Shown here piece by piece: positions 58,924 to 64,000 of a stretch of 64,000 nt of DNA. Made by a program: the position numbers and the translations under genes. This DNA comes from CADEEN01 sp963706685 (GTDB lineage Bacteria; Pseudomonadota; Gammaproteobacteria; Burkholderiales; Burkholderiaceae_C). The stretch is taken from positions 62,001 to 126,000 of the forward strand of contig CAVPMY010000005.1 of assembly GCA_963706685.1 (NCBI GenBank), read 5' to 3'. The notes beneath the pieces were generated by a model. That model was given only the letters and a program-made list of their open reading frames with translations, searched no databases and was not told the DNA's origin. Position 1 is the first letter of the stretch, and each line of letters starts with the position of its first letter.

Positions 58924-59511
58924 TCAACTGGCGCCGAGCAGGCCCTTCTTCAGGTCCGCATCCGCCGGCTTGTCGCCGAGCCAGATGCGCAACACCGCGT
59001 TGTAGAAATCCTCGCCCGGGATCGATGGGCCCTTCTGCTGGCCATTGACCATGATGCGCGTGCCGCCTTCGGGCACGAACTCGATGTTCACCGCGTCGCC
59101 CTTCTTCACCTCGTCCACCGCCTTCAGCGCCGCGTTGAGGGCCTCGATCTGCGGTTTGAAGCCGGCAAGCTGGGCCTCGCTGTGGTTGTTCTTCAGACCC
59201 TCGTTCATCGCGCCGGCAAACGAATCGGCAGCGAGGTCGCGCAGCATCGTCAACGCCATCCGCCGCGGGCCCTTTTGCGCCAGCAGGACCGCCGCATCGC
59301 TGCTCTTCTGCGGCACATAAAGCCCGGCCACGTAGACCTTGAAGATGACGCGGGTGCGCACACCGGCGCCGTTGAGTTGCAGCGCACTGCCGCCGACCTG
59401 GGCCGCCGGCTCGAGCTTCACACCCTCACGATCCACCGTTTGTGCCGTCGCACCCACGGCGGCCAGCGCCAGGACTGCCGCGGCCAGGCACCGCGCCGAC
59501 AGGTTCATCAT
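58924..59511 (-). CDS. Chalcone isomerase-family periplasmic protein
   Basis: A 195-residue exported protein with a signal peptide (about 1-24, ATA-QT). VRTRVIFKVYVAGLYVPQKS, then MALTMLRDLAADSFAGAMNE and NGQQKGPSIPGEDFYNAVLR fit the chalcone isomerase-like fold found in many proteobacterial periplasmic proteins; it is not a flavonoid enzyme. ATG 59511 follows AAGGAG. Confidence 0.85.
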   Translation of the reverse strand: MMNLSARCLAAAVLALAAVGATAQTVDREGVKLEPAAQVGGSALQLNGAGVRTRVIFKVYVAGLYVPQKSSDAAVLLAQKGPRRMALTMLRDLAADSFAGAMNEGLKNNHSEAQLAGFKPQIEALNAALKAVDEVKKGDAVNIEFVPEGGTRIMVNGQQKGPSIPGEDFYNAVLRIWLGDKPADADLKKGLLGAS

Positions 59512-59604
59512 GCTTGTCTCCTTGTTTGATCGTCGGCGCCATGCGAAGGCACGCCGCCGGATCAGTGTGCCAGACGACAACGGCGCGGAGTGCGCAGGGT
59601 TGAC

Positions 59605-60384
59605 CTACTTGACGAGCCGGTTCAGCCGCTCGGCGTCGAACGACTCGTCCTTTTGCGCGTCGTCGGGAACACAGTCCTCGTTGGGCAGTTCGCGCGAGCG
59701 CTGCGACAATTTCTCGATGGCCTGCCAGAGCAGCGCGATCTGGTGCTCGTGGCCGCCGGCGTTGTCGATCAGGCCTTTCATGGCCTGCGCCACCGGATCG
59801 TCGCCTTGCGTGACGCCATAGGCCGAGAAGCCCATCTTGGCTGCAGCCGCCTCGCGCTGCGCGTCGGCTTCGGCAGCGATGATGCGCGCCGGGTTGCCGA
59901 CGGCCGTCGCGCCCGCAGGCACGGGCTTGGTCACCACAGCCCCGGAGCCGACGCGCGCACCCTCGCCCACCGTGAAGCCGCCGAGCACCTGCGCATTGGC
60001 GCCGACGATCACGCCGCGGGCCAGCGTTGGGTGGCGCTTGGCGCCCTTGACGAGTGCGGTGCCGCCGAGCGTCACGCCCTGGTAGATCGTGCAATCGTCG
60101 CCGATCTCCGCCGTCTCGCCGACGACCACGCCCATGCCGTGATCGATGAAAACCCGCCTGCCGAGCGTGGCGCCGGGGTGGATCTCGATGCCGGTGAGAA
60201 ATCGCGCGACATGCGAGATGAAGCGGCCGAGCCAGCGGAAACCAGCCCGCCAGCAGGCGTGCGCCCAGCCGTGCAGCACGATCGCGTGCAAGCCCGGATA
60301 GCAGGTCAGCACCTCCCAGGTCGAGCGCGCTGCGGGGTCGCGCTCTCGGATGCAGGCGATGCTTTCTCTCAGGCGTTCGAACAT
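59605..60384 (-). CDS. cysE: Serine O-acetyltransferase
   Basis: A 259-residue left-handed beta-helix acetyltransferase, first step of cysteine synthesis. The hexapeptide repeats start at IEIHPGATLGRRVFIDHGMG (with the catalytic His) and run through VGETAEIGDDCTIYQGVTLGG, VIVGANAQVLGGFTVGEG and KPVPAGATAVGNPAR. The C-terminal extension (about 55 residues) is longer than in the short form. ATG 60384 is selected over GTG/ATG further upstream, since it starts MFERLRESI. Confidence 0.93.
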   Translation of the reverse strand: MFERLRESIACIRERDPAARSTWEVLTCYPGLHAIVLHGWAHACWRAGFRWLGRFISHVARFLTGIEIHPGATLGRRVFIDHGMGVVVGETAEIGDDCTIYQGVTLGGTALVKGAKRHPTLARGVIVGANAQVLGGFTVGEGARVGSGAVVTKPVPAGATAVGNPARIIAAEADAQREAAAAKMGFSAYGVTQGDDPVAQAMKGLIDNAGGHEHQIALLWQAIEKLSQRSRELPNEDCVPDDAQKDESFDAERLNRLVK

Positions 60385-60420
60385 GGTGGTCAGCGGCGAA
60401 GGGCCGCCCCGAGCCACTGA

Positions 60421-60460
60421 CGCCCCCCTCGGGGGACGCGAACGAAGTGAGCCAGGGGCG
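60421..60460. repeat. REP-like palindromic element, single copy here
   Basis: CGCCCC (60421-60426) and GGGGCG (60455-60460) enclose an inner C-run/G-run hairpin and the sequence GCGAACGAAGTGAGC. Elements of this general kind are, in my memory, scattered in Burkholderiales genomes between genes. Only one copy is present in the window, so repetition cannot be shown. It lies between cysE and trmJ. Confidence 0.35.
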
Positions 60461-60486
60461 ACATGATCTGAGTGTAGGCGTCGCCG

Positions 60487-61203
60487 CTAATCCTTGCTGG
60501 CGGCGATGGCACGCGCCATGCCGCGCAGGATGTGCACTTCCTCGGCGGTCAACTGCGCACGATTGGCCAGCTGGTTCAGGCGCGGCATCAGCTTCTTCGG
60601 CGCGGCAGGATCGAGAAAGCCGATCTCGACCAGCACTTGCTGCCAATGCTCGAGCAGGCCCTGCACGGCGCGAGCGTCGGCGAGCACCGGCTGCGCAGTG
60701 CGCGGCACGATACTGAACCCGCCGAGGGCCTGGCGCCACTCATAGGCGATCAGCTGCACGGCCTGGGCAAGATTGAGCGAGCCGTAGCCCGCAGCGGTGG
60801 GAATCGACAGGCAGGCGTGGCTGCGGTACACGTCGTCATTGGACAAGCCGAAGCGCTCGCTGCCGAAGACAAACGCAATGTCGGGCGACGCGGCAACGAT
60901 CGACTCGAAGTGCGGCCGCGGCGCCAGCGTCGGCGGGCCGAAGTCGCGCGGCGTCATCGCGGTGGTACAGACCTGGGTGATGCCCTCCAGGGCCTCGCCC
61001 AGCGTGGCGACGATGCGCGCGCGTTCGAGCACGTCGAGCGCGCCACTGGCCAGTGCAATCGCTTCCTGCTTCCTCGTCACGTTGGGCCAGCGCGGCGCAA
61101 CCAGCACCAGATCGTCGAAGCCCATGACCTTCAATGCGCGCGCCGCCGCGCCGACGTTGCCGGCGTGGCTGGTCTCGACGAGAACAAAGCGGGTCAAGGG
61201 CAT
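60487..61203 (-). CDS. trmJ: tRNA (Cm32/Um32) methyltransferase TrmJ
   Basis: A 238-residue SPOUT-class enzyme methylating the 2'-O of tRNA nucleotide 32. The N-terminus FVLVETSHAGNVGAAARALK and the SAM-binding trefoil knot in VFGSERFGLSNDDVYRSHA, then IPTAAGYGSLNLAQAVQLIAYE are diagnostic. ATG 61203 gives the family start. It is divergent from suhB with 95 bases between. Confidence 0.93.
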   Translation of the reverse strand: MPLTRFVLVETSHAGNVGAAARALKVMGFDDLVLVAPRWPNVTRKQEAIALASGALDVLERARIVATLGEALEGITQVCTTAMTPRDFGPPTLAPRPHFESIVAASPDIAFVFGSERFGLSNDDVYRSHACLSIPTAAGYGSLNLAQAVQLIAYEWRQALGGFSIVPRTAQPVLADARAVQGLLEHWQQVLVEIGFLDPAAPKKLMPRLNQLANRAQLTAEEVHILRGMARAIAASKD

Positions 61204-61298
61204 ATCGAAGGCATCGTTAAAATCGCGAGCCCGTTGCAGCGCCACATTGTCGCTGCCTGCTCTTTGTTCCCGCCGATCGATTCCCACCCAAGGTTGCC

Positions 61299-62240
61299 AT
61301 GACGCAAGCGCTCCACCCCATGCTCAACATCGCCGTCAAGGCGGCGCGTGCAGCCGGATCGATCATCAACCGGGCCGCGCTCGACGTCGAGCGGCTGACG
61401 ATCTCGACCAAGGGCGTCAACGACTTCGTCACCGAAGTCGACCAGGCCGCCGAGGCCGTCATCATCGAAACCCTGCTCACCGCCTACCCCGGCCACGCCA
61501 TCCTGGCCGAAGAATCGGGCCGCGAGCATGGCGCCAGGCACAGCGACTACCTGTGGATCATCGATCCGCTCGACGGCACGACCAATTTCATCCACGGCTT
61601 CCCGGTCTATGCAGTCTCGATCGCGCTGGCCTTTCGCGGCAAGATCGAGCAGGCCGTGGTCTATGACCCGACACGCAACGACCTGTTCTTCGCCAGCAAG
61701 GGCCGTGGCGCGTTCCTCAACGACCGCCGGCTTCGTGTCTCCAAGCGCATCCGCCTGGCCGAGTCGCTGATCGGCACCGGCTTTCCGTTTCGCAAGGGCG
61801 ACAACTTCCAGCGTTATGTGGAAATGTTCGAGCAGGTCATGCAGCATTGCGCCGGCGTGCGCCGGCCCGGCGCGGCAGCGCTCGACCTGTGCTACGTCGC
61901 CGCCGGCTGGTACGACGGCTTCTTCGAAACCGGGCTGAGCCCCTGGGACGTCGCCGCCGGCTCGCTGATGATCACCGAGGCCGGTGGCCTGATCGGCAAC
62001 TTCACCGGCGACGCGGATTTCCTGTACCAGCGTGAAGCGGTGGCCGGCACGCCGAAGGTGTATGGCCAATTGGTGAAGATGCTCTCGCCGTATTCGAAGG
62101 CCATCAAGGCCGGTCCGCACGGCGAGCTGGACGCGCCCGCGGCGCCGACGCCCGAAGACGCGTTGACAGCGGCCTTGGCGCAGGGCGTTGCGCCGGCGCC
62201 GCGCAAGACAGTGCGGGTGAACAAGCCGGCAGCCAAATAG
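61299..62240 (+). CDS. suhB: Inositol monophosphatase family, SuhB
   Basis: A 313-residue Mg-dependent phosphatase. Metal-binding residues are in LAEESGRE and WIIDPLDGTTNFIHGFP; the third site is GLSPWDVAAGSLMITEAGG. In E. coli SuhB also helps rRNA transcription antitermination. The C-terminal 50 residues form a Pro/Ala-rich tail beyond the enzyme domain, ending VRVNKPAAK. Confidence 0.93.
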   Translation: MTQALHPMLNIAVKAARAAGSIINRAALDVERLTISTKGVNDFVTEVDQAAEAVIIETLLTAYPGHAILAEESGREHGARHSDYLWIIDPLDGTTNFIHGFPVYAVSIALAFRGKIEQAVVYDPTRNDLFFASKGRGAFLNDRRLRVSKRIRLAESLIGTGFPFRKGDNFQRYVEMFEQVMQHCAGVRRPGAAALDLCYVAAGWYDGFFETGLSPWDVAAGSLMITEAGGLIGNFTGDADFLYQREAVAGTPKVYGQLVKMLSPYSKAIKAGPHGELDAPAAPTPEDALTAALAQGVAPAPRKTVRVNKPAAK

Positions 62241-62263
62241 ACACGCCGGTGTTGCTGCAGTCG

Positions 62264-64000
62264 ATGCAAGACCTTTCGGCGCACACGCCGATGATGCAGC
62301 AGTACCTGCGCATCAAGGCCGAGCATCCGGCCACGCTGGTGTTCTACCGGATGGGCGACTTCTACGAGCTGTTCTTCGATGACGCGCGCAAGGCCAATCG
62401 CCTGCTCGACATCACGCTGACCACGCGCGGACAGAGTGCGGGTGAGCCGGTGGTGATGGCCGGCGTGCCGGTGCACTCGGTCGAGAGCTATCTGGCGCGC
62501 CTGATCAAGCTTGGCGAGGCCATTGCGGTGGCCGAGCAGGTCGGCGATGTGGCCACCGCCAAGGGGCCGGTCGAGCGCAAGGTGGTGCGCATCGTCACGC
62601 CGGGCACGCTGACCGACGGCGAGTTGCTCGCCGAGCGCCGCGATGCCCTGTTGCTGTCGATCACCAGGGATCGCAGCGCGAGCTACGGCCTGGCGTGGCT
62701 CGGCCTGGCCAGCGGGCGACTGGGTCTCACCGAATGTTCGGAGCGCGAACTGCCGGCCTGGCTGGCGCGATTGGATGCCGCCGAAGTGCTGTGCGCCGAC
62801 CGCGACGCGCTGCCGGCGGCGGTGCGCGCCAGCGGCGCCGCCCTCACGCAATGTCCGGCGTGGCAGTTCGATGCCGCGCTCGGTGTGCGCAAGCTCACCG
62901 CGCAATTGAAAGTGGCAAGCCTGGCCGGCTTCAACGCGTCGGAGCTGCCGCTCGCCCATGGCGCCGCCGCCGCCCTGCTGACATTCGCCGATCAGACGCA
63001 AGGCCACGCGCTGGCGCATGTGCAGTCGCTCGAAGTGCCGAGCAGTGGCGAACTGATCGACGTACCGCCGACCACGCAACGCAATCTCGAGCTCACGCTG
63101 ACGCTGCGCGGCGAGCCGGCGCCGACGCTGCTGTCGCTGATCGACAGCTGCGCCACCGGCATGGGCAGCCGGGCACTGCGGCGCTGGCTCGCGCATCCCA
63201 AGCGCGAGCGCGCCGAGGCGGTCGCGCGGCACGACGCCATCGAGCGGCTGCACGATCACGGCCACACGCCATTGCGCGACAGCCTGCGCGGCACGGCCGA
63301 CGTTGAACGCATCGTTGCCCGCATCGCACTGCGACAGGTCAGGCCGCGCGAGTTGTCCGGCCTGCGCGAGACATTGGCGCGGCTGCCTGCACTGCGCGCG
63401 GCAGCGCCGCAGGGTGCAGCGTTGCTCGATGAGGCGATCGCCGCGCTGCAGCCGGACGCGGCGCTCGCCCAGGCGCTGCGAGCCGTCGCCGACGAACCTT
63501 CCGTGCTGCTGCGTGACGGCGGCGTATTCGCCGAGGGCCACGATGCCGAACTCGACGAGTTGCGCGGCATCACCCGCAACGCCGACGCGTTCCTCGTGCA
63601 GCTCGAATCGCGCGAGCGCGAACGCAGCAACATCCCCAACTTGCGCGTGCAGTTCAACAAGGTGCACGGCTTCTTCATCGAGGTCACTGCGTCGCATGTC
63701 GGCAAGGTGCCCGCCGACTACCAGCGCCGGCAGACGATGAAAAACGCCGAGCGCTACATCACGCCGGAGCTCAAGGCCTTTGAAGACAAGGCGCTCGCCG
63801 CCGAGGAGCGGGCAATGGCGCGAGAAAAACTGTTGTGGGAGTCTCTGCTCGATCAGCTGCAGCCGCATCTCACGGCACTCGGCGCGTTGGCGCGCGCGCT
63901 GGCCACCCTCGATGCGCTGGCGGCGCTGGCCGAACGTGCCGCGACGCTCGACTGGACACGCCCGCACTTCGTGCCGCAGCCCTGCATCGACATCGAGGCC
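62264..64000 (+). CDS. mutS: DNA mismatch repair protein MutS, first two thirds
   Basis: An uninterrupted frame of 579 codons that runs off the right edge; the full protein should be about 860-890 residues. The mismatch-contact motif is FYRMGDFYELFFDD with Phe-Tyr-Glu, near residues 30-40. The connector, lever and clamp domains follow: NLELTLTLRGEPAPTLLSLI, then FNKVHGFFIEVTASH and NAERYITPELKAFEDKALA. The window ends just at the start of the ATPase domain, so Walker motifs are not seen. The ATG at 62264 is the likely start (GTG 62249 is possible). The frame is intact, unlike mutL. Confidence 0.95.
   Translation, partial: MQDLSAHTPMMQQYLRIKAEHPATLVFYRMGDFYELFFDDARKANRLLDITLTTRGQSAGEPVVMAGVPVHSVESYLARLIKLGEAIAVAEQVGDVATAKGPVERKVVRIVTPGTLTDGELLAERRDALLLSITRDRSASYGLAWLGLASGRLGLTECSERELPAWLARLDAAEVLCADRDALPAAVRASGAALTQCPAWQFDAALGVRKLTAQLKVASLAGFNASELPLAHGAAAALLTFADQTQGHALAHVQSLEVPSSGELIDVPPTTQRNLELTLTLRGEPAPTLLSLIDSCATGMGSRALRRWLAHPKRERAEAVARHDAIERLHDHGHTPLRDSLRGTADVERIVARIALRQVRPRELSGLRETLARLPALRAAAPQGAALLDEAIAALQPDAALAQALRAVADEPSVLLRDGGVFAEGHDAELDELRGITRNADAFLVQLESRERERSNIPNLRVQFNKVHGFFIEVTASHVGKVPADYQRRQTMKNAERYITPELKAFEDKALAAEERAMAREKLLWESLLDQLQPHLTALGALARALATLDALAALAERAATLDWTRPHFVPQPCIDIEA

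Overview
The window is 64 kb of dense, high-GC bacterial chromosome with short intergenic gaps, no mobile elements, no rRNA or tRNA genes and no CRISPR. Gene content and order (sdhCDAB-sdhE-gltA, gltIJKL for Glu/Asp uptake, the cysE / trmJ / suhB neighbourhood, a chalcone-isomerase-family periplasmic protein, an OMPLA phospholipase) point to a betaproteobacterium of the order Burkholderiales, probably near Rubrivivax/Methylibium/Leptothrix. The genus is an inference from memory of such genomes, not from a search.

Layout. 0-5.5 kb: the end of an RND pump adaptor, the RND permease, a translationally coupled outer-membrane phospholipase A, and a Crp/Fnr-type regulator. 5.6-7 kb: an exported SGNH hydrolase. 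7-13.3 kb (minus strand): a seven-gene operon, polar-amino-acid-type ABC importer, class V aminotransferase, dihydropyrimidinase/hydantoinase, RpiR regulator and ureidoglycolate lyase, apparently for uptake and breakdown of a hydantoin or ureide. 13.8-16.1 kb: a patatin-like lipoprotein and an ATP-grasp protein. 16.3-21.2 kb: the TCA unit sdhC-D-A-B-sdhE-gltA with a clear terminator. 21.3-24.7 kb: DedA, mutL and a lipoprotein hydrolase. 24.7-31.9 kb: a pseudouridine synthase, a Bcr/CflA exporter, then miaA joined by 4-base or shorter overlaps to an ABC ATPase, an FtsX-like permease and a CrtC/AttH-like protein. 31.9-34.5 kb: a diguanylate cyclase and an SPFH / membrane PH-like / ribbon-helix-helix operon with a palindromic operator on its promoter. 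34.5-39 kb: an ABC exporter, thyA and several small genes. 39-46 kb (minus): gltL, gltK, gltJ, gltI, an Asp/Glu racemase, a LysR regulator and an ATM1-type exporter. 46-48 kb: acyl-CoA thioesterase and an ArsR-SRPBCC-DUF4287/DUF5655 operon that appears to start with a leaderless mRNA. 48-56.5 kb (minus): a TetR-headed fatty-acid beta-oxidation cluster. 56.6-64 kb: panE-like reductase, HNH endonuclease, glycine-zipper lipoprotein, chalcone isomerase-like protein, cysE, trmJ, suhB and the first two thirds of mutS.

Reading-frame quality is very uneven. About 45-50 apparent single-base frameshifts fall in genes at about 0.9 kb, 14.3 kb and scattered through 21.3-42.2 kb, while 1-14 kb, 14.4-21.3 kb and 42.2-64 kb are clean. 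The broken genes include thyA, mutL and the whole glt transporter, and the conserved protein always resumes in another frame. Net length changes modulo 3 agree with the number of indels I infer, so most of this looks like consensus error rather than gene decay. I typed genes with three or more interruptions as pseudogene (as read) and those with one or two as CDS, and give the full reconstructed span in each case.

Family names are from recognition of motifs by eye; no database search was run.
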